DNA of 64,000 nucleotides, taken from the NCBI RefSeq assembly GCF_014905175.1, contig NC_057793.1, forward strand, positions 1,364,001 through 1,428,000. The letters are read 5' to 3'. How positions within the stretch are numbered: the stretch's first letter is position 1; each line of letters opens with the position of its first letter. The notes below the pieces were generated by a model, which had not been told where the DNA came from, ran no database searches, and worked only from the letters and a program-made list of their open reading frames with translations. The stretch comes from Aphidius gifuensis (Eukaryota; Arthropoda; Insecta; Hymenoptera; Braconidae). A program made the position numbers and the translations under genes. Of the stretch, positions 46,630-59,366 are shown in pieces.

Positions 46630-49306
46630 CCAGTAGTGAAAATATTATTTTTCACAACAGTGTTTATAATGTTATATATAAAACACCGTAATAAATTATA
46701 TGATAAAAATAGATATTTATTTTATTTGATATGTATATATGTGATTTTGTAAATTGAGTTGAGGGGTAAATATGTGTTGGACAGAACATCGCAATAATTG
46801 AAGCCAATATTGCGTAAAATGGTTTTATGGAAAAATATAAAAAAGAAAGAGAAAAAAAAGAAAAAAGAAAAAAAAAAAAATAGAGGGTGGCAATAATAAT
46901 ATTATAGCAATATTCCGTTTAGAAAAAGGTGGCGAGTGGAAGGGGACAGTTATGAGCACGTGACGCCTGCCTTATATCGCCTACTTTTCTATACTAAAAT
47001 CGGCAGTTGTCTACCCTTACAATGTAGCCACATATAATATGTAACACCGTGTCGAATAACGTCACAGCCAGATATCAATTTTTATTATTATTGCTATTGT
47101 TATTATTATTATTGTATTTTTTTTTTTTTGTCAAATCAATTGTTCAACTGTTGACCGTTAAATTTCATTCTCATTACATTACCGCACGTGTCCGACGATG
47201 GTCCTCATATATAATTTGTTTCGCTATTTTTATGCATTGGGATATTAATTTATTAATAATGATTATCATATTTTATAATAATAATAGTATTGAATATTTT
47301 AATGAAATATTTTGAGTACTATTTAATGAACGAAGAATAAATTAAATTAGAATTTTTTTTTTTTCGAAATGATTTTTTATATTTTTTTTCGGTTGTGAAA
47401 TAAATATTTAATAATTTATTTGATAATTATATTTTAGGCTTTGTTTAATAGTATTAAAAGAAAAAAAAATAAATTGTAATTTTATAATTTTTCATTTGTA
47501 AAATAAATTAGTAAATGTTTTTTCTTTTTTTTTTTTTTGATGGATAAAAATTAATGGAGAAAATTTATCACAACAAATTACTAAATATCGGGGTTAATTA
47601 GAACACATATTATATCATTGCCATGAAAATATGGGAAAAACAATTATATATATGCCCGCAGAAAATATATATATATATTGAAATTGAAAAAAATAAAAAA
47701 AACAAGACAAAGACAAAATGATAAAACGAGGGTGGAGATTATAACGCGTTCAACTCAACATATATATTAAAACAATCTGTATATACATATATATATATTT
47801 GAGAGGGCGGTAAAGTATTAGTAGAAAAAAGGGAGGTTCAAGGGGTGAGGACCTCGACAAAGACAGGAAAACGACCAGGGAATCCTGCGCGCACTGGTGT
47901 TTTTGACAGGCCGATGAATTGAATAATCGCAAGTCGAGTTGGAGCTCAACTAAAAAGGGTGGGAATCCACAAAATCTCAGCTAACTTCGTGTGTGGCCCT
48001 TCACTAACATTTTATCATCTGTAAAAAAAATATATATTTATATATCAAAAAGAAAATAAATAAATCACATATTTTTATTTTTTTAAAATTCATAAAATAA
48101 CTAAATTTAAATATGTAAAAACTAAATTAAAAAAAAAAAAATATAACATTTTTTTTTCATCACAATAAAACTTGTACATTTTCAAAAAAAAATAAATACA
48201 ATTTAACAACAATAATATCAAACATCATAGGTATAAATAAAAAAAAATATAAAAATTAAAAAATTTTTATTTTTTTTTATTTTTTCATTTATTTATATTT
48301 TTTTTTTGTTTAAAAAATTTTTTTTAAATAATTTTTACATTATAACTTTAAAGCTAACAATAAGGCAGATTAAAAATTGATAAATTTTTAAGAAAGAAAA
48401 TTTTTATCAGTAAAAAAAAAAAAGAAAAAAAAATATTTAATTTAATTTCTTTATAGAGTTGAAGATTATTTTTGATGTGGATATCTTTATGTATATTATA
48501 TATTAAAATGGTATATTACAACGATGGTTGAACGTGCGCAACAATGCACCAAGTTATAGTATGGTTATATTATATATACTTATCCAGTGTATAGAATTGG
48601 ATATATAAGAGAGCTTTGGGTAGCTCTTTCATCTTATCGTGGTATCAACGTCAAACGCACCAGCCGCGTGTACCACACACTCTTAAATACAAACACACAC
48701 ACATTAACAAATACATTAAAATACATTAAAATACATGTATACATATACAAGTTGGTAAAATTATACAGCATCATCAGAGATGAGAAAGTGGCTTACAAAC
48801 GATACACCAAGACAGCTACATTATTTATACCATCACTTTGGATATTTCAGTGGCGACCACAATTTAACATTATCAAGCCAAAATTGTATACATTGAACGC
48901 TAATTATAATCTATATAATTATCATTTTAAAAATAATAAACAAAAAAAATTCTTTAAAATAATTTTTCATTATGATTTTAAAGCTAACAATAACGCAGAT
49001 TAAAAATTGATAAAAAAAAATTTTAAGAAAGAAAGCTTTTATCAGTTAAAAAAAAATTATAATCCACATAATTATAATTTTAAAAATAATAAATAAAAAA
49101 AGTTTTATACATTTTTAATATTTATTTTAAATTTTACAATATGATTAATATATATTTTTTTTTTTAAACATAATTTTACATTAATATTTGAAATAAACAA
49201 CTTGGTCATTTATGTAATAATTTATTATTAAAATATATTACTAATAAATAATTAAAATACTTTTTATTGAAATATTTATAATATAATTAAAATTTAATTT
49301 TATAAT
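46630..49306. promoter_or_regulatory. Non-coding stretch with GC-richer islands
   Basis: Islands at 46895-47050 (containing GAGCACGTGACGCC, an E-box), 47860-48000 and 48580-48680 stand out from nearly pure A/T sequence. A direct repeat occurs at 48340-48420 and 48960-49045. An open frame of 138 codons at 48587-49003 has low-complexity composition and I do not accept it as a gene. Confidence 0.35.
48340..49045. repeat. Direct repeat pair of about 80 bp
   Basis: The block TTTAAAGCTAACAATAA followed by GCAGATTAAAAATTGATAAA and AAGAAAG..TTTTATCAG occurs at about 48347-48412 and again at about 48970-49045, about 620 bases apart. A second shared block, TATAATC..ATAATTAT..TTTTAAAAATAATAAA, occurs near 48903 and 49059. 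Confidence 0.6.
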
Positions 49307-51241
49307 TTAATTGGCATATTTTTTTCGTTCACATGCACGTACATGTTTCCGTATTTTTTTAATACAACTATAAAATTTACGTAAATTAACTGGCTCAATT
49401 TCTAACCAATTATCAATGCATTTTTTCAATGCAACTTTTGCATTTTCTGGATAATCAAGCCATTGAAATAATCGACGTAATTTATTGTTGATAAAAGTTT
49501 GGGTATTAATAATTGATTGAATATTTTTAACAATTGGAATCCAATCGAGATTTTTTTTCGAATTTTTTTTTATAAAACTGGAAGCTCCAAATTTCCAGTC
49601 AAAAAGTCGTTCAATTTCATTGTATCTATCACCGTTGATAATAAAATGATTGTAAATTCCAAATACGTCAATTTTTTGAAAAAACAAATATCTGTGCCAT
49701 GGATCAATCATAATTTTTTCAGCAACAATGTACAATAAATTGTATTCTTTATTTCGATAAAATTCAGGAGCTGAAGTTGAAAATCCGCTGATAATTTCTA
49801 GATAAATATTTAACCGTTGAATTGATTTGATATTCCAATGTTGAATTATAATTGAGATAACTCGAAGTTTACTTGATTCAACAATTGGCAATGACCAGCA
49901 TGTATTTATCAATCCTTCAGTAAAATGTTCTCTATAATCAGTCCAAAATTTTTCAAGCATCCATAAACTTGTTTGTTTATAATTTCCAAAAACAGCATAT
50001 TCAACATTAATTTTTTCAACTATCTCTTTCAATATATTTTCCCAATCAACATTAGCAATTGCTCCTGGATTTTTTAGACTTATTTCTAATGCTTTAAAGT
50101 ATAAATATTTCCATGGCCATGAATCAATCAAATGTTCCAATGCAAAATCACGATTATTTTGTAAATAAAAATCTCTTTTTTCTTTGCTCAATTGTTGCAT
50201 TAAAAATACAAAATTTTCATCTAATATTAATATAAAGTCATCAGTTGGAGGTAATAATTCATTTAAAATATAATTATCTTTATCGTTTTGATTCGGTTTA
50301 AATTGGATAAAAAAATATCTCAATCTTTCGACATTTGTTGACAAAAAAGAATCTTGATGTGTTTCAAAAATATTTCGGATTCTGTCTTGACGATGGTCAG
50401 CATCTATTGGATCGTTCAATTCTAAATGTGTCTCAATCCAGTACAATATAATTTCCTTATCAAATTCGTTCAATAATCGTAGATTACTATTATCATTTGG
50501 ATTACGTATTGATAGAAAATCTTGTTTATCTGTATTTTGTAATTTTCTCCATACTTCTGTAATAATTTCTGCATGACAATATTTACAAGCTTCCAAAAAT
50601 AAAAATTTTAAATCAGTTTTTTGACTGGGTTTATTTTTGATACTTGAGAAAACAGCTTTCAAGGTATTTATTCTATCAATTTTTCCAACATCTGTCCATT
50701 GAATATTGTCAACATAATCATCAAATAATTGACGTCGACTATTTGATGCTCTCAATGACTCGCGAATTTCCCACAGGAAATCAAATAATTCTATACTAAT
50801 GAGTCTATTGGCATATAACAAATTATCTTTAATAGGAATTGGTAATTCGAAATGGTCAATTGTTTCATATATATTAGCTATAAGTTTTTTTGGTCCTGTT
50901 ATTGGTACTTGTTGTGGCTTCAAAGAAGATTGTATATTTTTAATTCTCAATTTTACAGCTGGATCATTCCACAGAGATATTATCGTTTTGAAGGAAGATT
51001 TATGTTCAAGTGTTGGATCAAGTGCAAAGTTCGATCTGGAACTTCGGTTCACATTGAAAAATAAAATTGTATTATTTTTAAAAATCATATAAATTTAATA
51101 AAAATTGATATTGTATACTTACTCAACGTCAGGGAGATCACGTTTTTGACGATCAACTGATATTTCAGATTGATTTAATTGACTTTGTGCATTTTTAATA
51201 ATTATATTTAAAAATGCAATAATAATTATTATTATATTCAT
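49307..51241 (-). CDS. Secreted helix-rich protein of unknown family, 617 residues, 2 exons
   Basis: Exon 1 (51241-51123) encodes a signal peptide, MNIIIIIIAFLNIIIKNAQS, then QLNQSEISVDRQKRDLPDV, which contains a furin-type RQKR site. Exon 2 (51041-49307) is one long open frame; the junction is GT..AG in phase 2 and gives 618 codons with the stop. The mature chain is hydrophilic, rich in Asn, Lys, Ile, Leu and aromatic residues. It shows recurring amphipathic helix pairs, for example FLFLEACKYCHAEIITEVW and DFALEHLIDSWPWKYLYFKA, suggesting an alpha-solenoid that resembles degenerate ankyrin- or HEAT-like repeats. No membrane segment follows the signal. It ends in a basic tail (KKIRKHVRACERKKY). 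In a parasitoid such genes can be venom or teratocyte products, but nothing here shows expression. The long intact frame strongly supports a real gene; the family is unrecognised. Confidence 0.75.
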
Positions 51242-51558
51242 TTTGTAACATGTAGTCTGTTCTTTGGAAAAAACGTTACGATGCTGAAAAAAAATAGAAA
51301 ATTATCAGTAATATTGCAAGGCTAAACAAATAAAATTTGTTTTTTTCCGCATTTTTTTTATATCGACATATATTTTATTTGTTTTTGCAGTTAAAACAAT
51401 ATGTAAAATGAACTTGGAATTTATGTTTATTTTTTATCACTACACATTCTTCAGGCAGTAATAAAATTTATCATCATGAAAAATTCACAATTTATATAGG
51501 TACATTACAATTGTTTAAATAGCAAAAAAAAATGATAGTTTTTTAATACGAAATCATT

Positions 51559-51686
51559 ATTGGCACCGATACGGGAAACACGGAGATATTTACGGGTTTC
51601 ATACACACAACTGTGGCTATTTCACCGTAAGTTTTTCCGTAACTTTTATAAATTTCCCCGTAAATTCCTCCGTATATGGTGCCAAT
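51559..51686. mobile_element. MITE-like element, 128 bp, ATTGGCACC termini
   Basis: The left end ATTGGCACCGATACGG and the right end CCGTATATGGTGCCAAT are inverted copies. The interior repeats CCGTAA and TTTCCGTA-like words and is more GC rich than its flanks. No open reading frame of note. Target-site duplication not clear. Confidence 0.6.
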
Positions 51687-52068
51687 AGCGCTACCGTATA
51701 TTATTTTCTACTTTAAAATCAGCGAAATATAATTAAAATTATCTATCAATTTTTAAAATTTTATTTATCACAAATTTAATTCTTCACAATCATGGTATTA
51801 TTTTTTTTTATTAAATTATATTTTCTTTGAATATTCAAACTTAACAAATATTGATAATTTTACATGTAGCAAATTTATCGTCGTCGCTTCAAGGCAAAAA
51901 TAATAAAAAACAAATTAAAAAATTTTAATGTATTCTTTAGTTTTCAAATTTTTTTAATTTAGAAAATATGGGATCAAATAATAAGAAAATTTCAATTACC
52001 ATAATTATATCTTTTTTTCACACGTTTACAACAACTGTGACTTAACACATGTAATCATAGTTTTATTT

Positions 52069-52187
52069 ACTACGAGATGATTAAGTATACAATAATAGAA
52101 AAATAGAAAAAAATAATAATAATAAATTATTTTAAAAAATAATAATATTCTATTTTTCTATTGTTGTATACTTAATCATCTTGTAGT
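52069..52187. repeat. Long near-perfect hairpin, about 42-bp arms
   Basis: The left arm begins ACTACGAGATGATTAAGTAT and the right arm ends ATACTTAATCATCTTGTAGT. The arms match over about 42 bases with two or three mismatches around an A/T-only loop of about 35 bases. It could be a foldback MITE or a hairpin RNA source. Confidence 0.65.
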
Positions 52188-53500
52188 CAATGACACTCAA
52201 AAACATCGAGAGAAATAAAATATATAAAATCAAAATAAATAAATAATCATGAAGAATGATCCTCGTGTTTGATATTGCGCCACGTGACCCACAAGTATAC
52301 CCCACAGGATTATCAACTGTTGAACCGTGTAATTCTTGTGAACAAACATGGCACTAATTAATCGATAGACCATACCCTTGCCACACTCTGTATTTAATAT
52401 TATACATTCAAGTAAATATTTTATTATCATCACAACTATTATTCCCCAATTATTAAATGATATATTCAAACGTTTTAAAATCATGATCTAAATCTATAAA
52501 TAATTTTTTTTCATAAATTTAAATTAAAAAATTAATGAAATATTTCAAATTAATTATTGCAATTTTATTTTGTTATTAATAAATTTTTTTTTTCCTTTAT
52601 TTACATATTTATTTTAATATTTCAATCAAAATAACAATTTTTTTTTTTTTTTTATTTCAATTTAATTTTATAATTGTAAATATCCATCAAACAATTTAAA
52701 TTAAAAATTATTTATAACTAGAATATATTGTGTACATATGGAATATATTCCATCAGTCGTTTCAGGCAGGTTTTAGCCTTGGGCTGACTTTTGATTTCTG
52801 CAAAATAATTGAGTTCGATGTCCAAGCATTGATTGTTGTGTTTTTCAATTTATTTAAACAAAATAAAAAACAAATAATTTTTTGTATTACTATTATTATT
52901 TCAATTATTATTTTATAATGACTGATTGGATATTTATTTATGAAAATAACTTAAAATCAGACTCAAGATCATGACAAAAAATTTTTTTTTAATTTTTTTT
53001 TTTTTTCTAAATTCATTTTACTAAAGTCAGATAATTTTCATATAAAGACTTTTTCAAATCATATTAATTTTTTTTTTTTCAGTAATTTTAATGAACATTA
53101 AAATTAATTTGTAAAACTCTTTTTGGTGAAAATAATTTCTCCGAATTTTTCTCCGTCATTTCTCTGCTGGAAAAAAATATTAAGAAAAAAATTTCGAATA
53201 ATTTTCGTACTTATTTCTCCAAATGGGACGATTTCTAAAATAACTCAAAGAAATTTAGATGAATATTAACACTAAGCCACATAAAAAAATCAATTGGTTT
53301 TTATAAATAATAATTTTTGTAAAATAAAATCAATTATCATGACAATAGTATTATTTATTTATCTACAAAACTAATGATAGCAATGACGATGATATTTTAG
53401 ATATATCAATGGATAGAATACTTGTGTAATATGTGACATTGAATTTATTTTATTATTTTTCTTGTATGGAATCATTTGATTCAACGCATTATATGGATAA

Positions 53501-56500
53501 ATGCGACTGCTGAGTTGGTATCTGTCTTTGAGTACAAAACGTCGCTCGACAATCAGAAACACTCGTCTCACATGTCAGTGACATGCACAAAACTTATAGA
53601 TATATATACTGTTATATGTACATAATATATATATATATATAGAAAATATATGTGTACCGAGTATTATTGTAGACGAGGGGTGATATGTCGCGTGCGCCAT
53701 GAATCGGCCATCGGATTTCACGACTCTCTTCATCGTTCTTTCTCCTTTTTTATTTTTTTTTATATTTATTTTCAAGATATAATCTCTAATACCCACATTA
53801 TCCACACACTTTAATTTTATTTTTATTTGTTTAATAAGTTATTATATTTTTATGTATTTATCGAAATTAGAAATTTTAAAATTCAAAAATTATCAATCAA
53901 TTAAATTGTCATTTTTTCATAAATAAATAAAATTATTTTTTTCTATTATTATTCATCCCTTAATTAGTAGTATTAATTAAAATAATATTAAATTATTATA
54001 TTATTTTTTTAATTAAAAAAAAATTAGTATAATTCATTTTTTTTTTCACTTTTTTTATTCTAAGATTTTTATCAAATTTATTATTTTATTTTCTCGATAA
54101 TTTTAATTTTTAGGTTTAATCAGTATCTATAATATTCAAGGAATTAATTGATTATTTTTAATAAATATTTTTCCAAGAATTACACGGTGTAAATTTTTTT
54201 TTACGAAAAAAAAAAGGAAACCTCTGAGTGAACGTTAGAACCAACAGTTGTACAATTTTATTTTTGTGATTAATGAAATAATAATACAGAAAAATAATTA
54301 TGAACAAAATAATAAATTTACAAATTAATGATTAATGACCAGGTTCATAATAACCACAAAAAAAAAAATCCCAAATCTCTCTGTAACAAATTAAAAATAA
54401 AATAAAAAAAATAAAAAGAAATAATTGTATTAAAAAAAGGAGAATTCATTTTATTTTTTGATAATTATTATAAACATTTGTAAAATTAAATTGCATAAAT
54501 AATTGTTATACATTATGCATATTATTTAAAAAAAATAATAATAATTTTATTAAAAGTTATGATACAATTATTCAGTGACCGTTGACTTTGTATTTTAAGA
54601 TTTATATATCATTGTGTAAAACATTATGTACAAGCCCCCAGTTTATATTCATATTTGTCTATGGGGTACACAAAAAAAAAAAACGAAAGAGAATAACTTA
54701 ATCGTTAAATCGAGTGAATCCGACAGAAAAATTATAATACAAGTACAAATAAAAAAAAAAAAAACTTAAAATACCATTAAAAAAAAATTATTATTTTTTA
54801 ATTTTTTTTGAAGTATTATTTATTTGTTATAATTAATGTTAAGCACCCAAGTATAATTGCTCGTTAATATAACCCTTGTGATTGTGAGACCCATTTGAGA
54901 TTGAAAAAAATAAAATTAAAAAAAAAAAAAGTTATTCACATCTGGTGTGTGTTAAAGACACACGTTAAATTAGCACAAATGAAATTATGAAATATGCAAA
55001 CACCTATAAACCACCCTTATTTTAATAGTGTTAGTTTTGAGAAAATTTTATGCTGCATTATACGTCATTTAACATAATAATTCAAATAATAATATTAATT
55101 TATTATTAACTATTATAAAAATTATTAATAAAAATTAAAAATTTACAAATTTCTTAAAAAAAATTTTAATAGATTAGTTATTATTTTACACTAAAAATAT
55201 ACACTAAAAATATATTTTTAAATTTTTTTTCAAAATAATAATAATAATATAATAATATTATAAATTTAATATTCATTAATTATTAATAATAGAAATAACA
55301 ATTGGAAAATATTAACAATAAAAAAATAAAAATTTCCATATGAAAAAAAAATAATATTTGTTTTTATAAAACTCCATATGTTTTAACAATTTTTTTTTTT
55401 AAATAAAATATTATTGTTAATAATAATAATGTCATTAAAATCAATAATAACAATAATAATAATATAATGAATTAATTAATTAATTTACAGTCTCAAAAAA
55501 ATAAAATAAAATAATTTTGTTGTTTTTTTTTTCAAATTAATGATAATAAAAAAGATTATTAAATTTATTTATTAATAATAATGAAAAAACATATACATAA
55601 ATTATATATATATGTACTATGTATTATGTATATATAAAAACAAAAAGTTTCAGATGAATTTAATATACAGTAATAAAATAAATACATGAATGAAAATCAG
55701 CGAATGGCTTCAATTTGTATTCTCAAAGTTACCATGTTAGCTTGTATAATAATTATATAATATCTACATCCCCTTGAGATATTTAGTTGATATTTGTATA
55801 CTCACTCACATCATGTTCAATATATTTTTTTTATTTTCATTTATATAAATACATGTCCTCGAGGTTTATATATCTGAAATGATTAAGCAAGTAAATTCAA
55901 CTCCATTTTACTGAATAAATAATAATAATAATAATATTTTTATATATTTATTTATGTTTTTTATATTCTTTTTATAAAAAGATCGCGTTCCATTTGAGTT
56001 CAGTGTGTGTATCGAGGTGTCAATATCAGGTGCTCGCTGAATTTCTAAAGCCCTATATCGTTTGCCCTTATCTCAACTCGTAATATTTTTTTTTTTTTTT
56101 TCATTCTACCTTTTTTTTTTTTCATGTAACTCAAAAGCCATATAAAATTTTTAGCTATAAAAAAATCATCTTTGTATTATTCTATATAACATCATATAAA
56201 TATATAATTATATTTTTTTTTTTTAAACGATAAATTTCCATAACTCTTCCACTTTTTTCTCCACAAATTTTTTCTATAAAAAAATTAATTTTCATTTCTA
56301 ACTAATATCTAAATTTTATATTGCATCTTTTCTAATTTTTTCCATCATTATTTTCATATAAAAAAAAACGCCATCAAAGAATAAAAAAGCTTTAAAATTA
56401 TCCAACAAAAAACAATAATTTAAAAAATATATAAAATTCAATTATCAAAGTTTAAATATAATAATAATAATAACAATAATAATAAAAGCAACAACAACAA

Positions 56501-58900
56501 TAGAGATAGGTATATAAATAACATGTGAAAATTCTTGTAAAATTAATTAAAAAATTTTTTCTTTTATTTTCTCGTATACAGCAACATAAAGTAGTAAATA
56601 AAAAAAAAAAAAAGAGCTTAATAAAGGTTTGTTGATTCGATTTATAAATACACACACACATATATATAGTAAATGAGTATAAATTTGAAGAGTGGGATGT
56701 AATGCCTTGGGGGGTTTCCCGCTGTTTTTAAGCGTCGCTAACTAATTGCTCATGTCGCGGCCAGGCGTTGAGACACACCTCTAAATTCTCTATCTCGCTT
56801 ACGGCGTGTTTGTTCTTGTCTGTTGTTGTTATTGATATTGGTGAGATGCAAAATAATACGTGTGTGTTTATATTATTATTATTATCATTATTATTATATA
56901 AAAACAAGGGCAACTGAGAGTTTGTTTAGTGTGGGATATGCTATATGTTATAGGTGCAGGTTTTGCTAAAAGGGGTTGCTTCAAAGTAAACAGAAAATAT
57001 TTATTTCTAATAATTTTCCATCTCTTTTTTCATACATTCATACCTTTATCATATCTACATGATATAAATATATTTATAAATATTTGTTTGATATATTTTT
57101 TTTAAAAAACAGCCAACGCGTGCCATCTCTATTTAAAATTTTTTTTTTTAATTTTCTTGTAAATTTTTATCCGCAAAAGTAGTATGAAATTTTTGTAAAT
57201 TATATTTTATTTTTTGTCTCTTATATTTTTCATATTTTAAAAATAAAATTTATTAAATTATTTTCTCACTTTTTTTTGAATATAAAATAAATAAAAATAA
57301 AAATTTAGCTCGTTTATGCGGCAAACACAAAATGTCCTCACCAAGTGCATATAAAGTTTTAAATTTACTGAAAGCGTGACTATAGTTGTAATAATAATAA
57401 TATAGGTGATTTTAGTTTATATATAAATATACATATAGATGTTAGTTGCGAACACAGTAAAAGAGGAAAATGTGACTGTATAGTATGAAGCACAAATTTA
57501 CCCGGGGCTTTTAAGGCGTCGGTTAACACTTGGCTGTTATATATATCTTTATATATTAATTGTAACGTGAAATTAAAAGCGACGAAGTGAAAAAAAGGGA
57601 CTGACGCCTTCTTGACAACATATTTATTTATTATTATTATATTTTTTATATTCATCTTTCAATCATCTTTATAATTTTCATATTATTTCATATATTTATT
57701 ATTAAAATTTATATTTTTTTTTTTAACTACATTTTTACCAGATTCAAAAAACATTACAACTCACAAAACTAGTAGCTATAGCTATACGACATAATAAATC
57801 ATCAATAATAGGGCGTGTTATCCCGCGAAAAAAAAAAAGAAAAAAAAAAAAAAACCGACAATGAGAACGACCTGGAGTCTAGGTCATTTCCATCATCAGT
57901 ATATTTATTTTATTGAAAGAAAAATAAATAAAAAACTGCACTAAAAAAATTAGCTAGATAAAAAAAAAATAAAAAAAAAAATATAGGGTTTAGTAATACG
58001 TGTTCGTTATTTAAAAAAAATTTATATTTTTTTCCTAATTTTGGGGTAAACGGGTATATTATTCCGCCCACTTTTTTTTTTTCAAAATTTTTGGGTAATT
58101 CAATTGATTCAAATCGATCAGTCAATTTTTGTTGAAAGCACAATTGTTAGTGACATTGATAATCGACATGGAATGATCGAAAAATGTATATTCCTATTGT
58201 GAATGAAATTTTGGGTAAACGGGTCTCCACATTTGTACATTTTTATTTCTCATTTTTTTTTTTTTTTAATGCAGGGAATTTAGTGAGGGGATTGAAGCCT
58301 GTATAATGTATATACATATTTTATATTTGTGTATGTAATGTAAGGAAGTATAAATATAATCCCGTTGCTTTTCATGTGCAGCAGGATTTTTTTTTTTTTT
58401 TTTTTCTATTTGCCTAGAAGGCAGTGCCAACAACGAAAAGGCACACTCTGATATTTGACCAAGCTGTGCAAATATAAACAGGGTAACGATTTACCTACAT
58501 GTACACACGTCTATACAAATTTATATAAATTTTTTTTTTTTTTTTAAAGAATATAAAATGCATTTTGATGTATATAGAAAAAATATTTTTGTATTGAAAA
58601 TGTTTGTGTATCATGGAGTATGATATGTATGCATTGATGAAGCTTCACTGTTGGCAAACATTTTAACTGGATTAAATGATACTTAGTGATGGGGATACTA
58701 ATCTGGTCAAATAATGTGACCACGAGTTAACTCTGTATCCACTCGAGTTAGTTTATCTGTCGACTGTCATAAATGTTTGACAATAAATATTCATTTATCT
58801 TGCTGATCCTGTGTTACACTTGGATTTAATTTTTTTTTACTTATTTCAGCTGCTTTTTATATTTCCAGCTTATTAATTTTTTTATTTATTTATTTATCTA
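53501..58900. promoter_or_regulatory. Gene-free stretch with spaced GC-richer islands
   Basis: Islands of mixed composition lie at 53560-53745, 55980-56075, 56690-56960, 57480-57610 and 58380-58500, each 80-250 bases long, separated by nearly pure A/T. The island at 56690-56830 includes GCTAACTAATTGCTC with homeodomain-like TAATTG. I see no coding exon or RNA gene. The assignment as regulatory DNA is inference. Confidence 0.3.
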
Positions 58901-58938
58901 CACAACGTTTTTTTATTTTTATAAAATGATTTTTTTGT

Positions 58939-59366
58939 TTAATATAAAAAATTGAAATAAATATTTTTAAATTTATATTGACAGTATTGTTAAAATGTTA
59001 GTTAATATTTACAAATTTTTTAAAACATTTTTATCATTTTTTTTTGGTATTAATGATTAATATTTTTATTCAACAAATAACATTAATTACACGATTTTTT
59101 ACAATTTTAATTAATTAATTAATCATTTTATTTTGTTGATTAATTTTTTTAAAATAAATTTACAATAATAATTATGTAAAATATATTTAAGATAATATAA
59201 AAAATTCATTGAAAGGTTAATAAAGATTTAATATAAAAATTTGAAATAAATATTTTTAAATTTATATTGACAGTATTGTTAAAATGTTAATTAATATTTA
59301 CAAATTTTTTTTATCATTTTTTTTTATTTTGGTATTAATGATTAATATTTTTATTCAACAAATAAC
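58939..59366. repeat. Direct duplication of about 140 bp with an intervening module
   Basis: Units at 58939-59081 and 59228-59366 share TTAATATAAAAA, TTTATATTGACAGTATTGTT and GGTATTAATGATTAATATTT in the same order. The 143-bp module between them (59085-59227, CACGATTTTTTACAATTTTA to GGTTAATAAAGATT) recurs once more at 62811-62936. Confidence 0.75.
59085..59227. repeat. Dispersed A/T repeat module, copy 1
   Basis: It matches 62811-62936 in the same orientation: ACACGATTTTTTACAATTTT, then TAATTAATTAAT, then CAATAATAATTATGTAAAAT, ATTTAAGATAATAT, AAAAAATTCATTGAAAGG and TTAATAAAGATT. Copy 2 lacks about 17 bases in the middle. Confidence 0.7.

Larger units (their letters stand above)
51242..53500. 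other. Non-coding flank of the secreted-protein gene with two small inverted-repeat elements
   Basis: Mostly A/T, with elements at 51559-51686 and 52069-52187. A patch near 52250-52400 has mixed composition. Another near 53138-53240 repeats the TTTCTCCGAATTTTTCTCCG motif seen at 40100. I see no gene. Confidence 0.45.

Noticed and set aside
48587..49003. Plus-strand open frame of 138 codons
   Set aside because: Its second half lies in A/T simple sequence and in the direct repeat at 48960-49045; it has no signal peptide, domain or splice partner.
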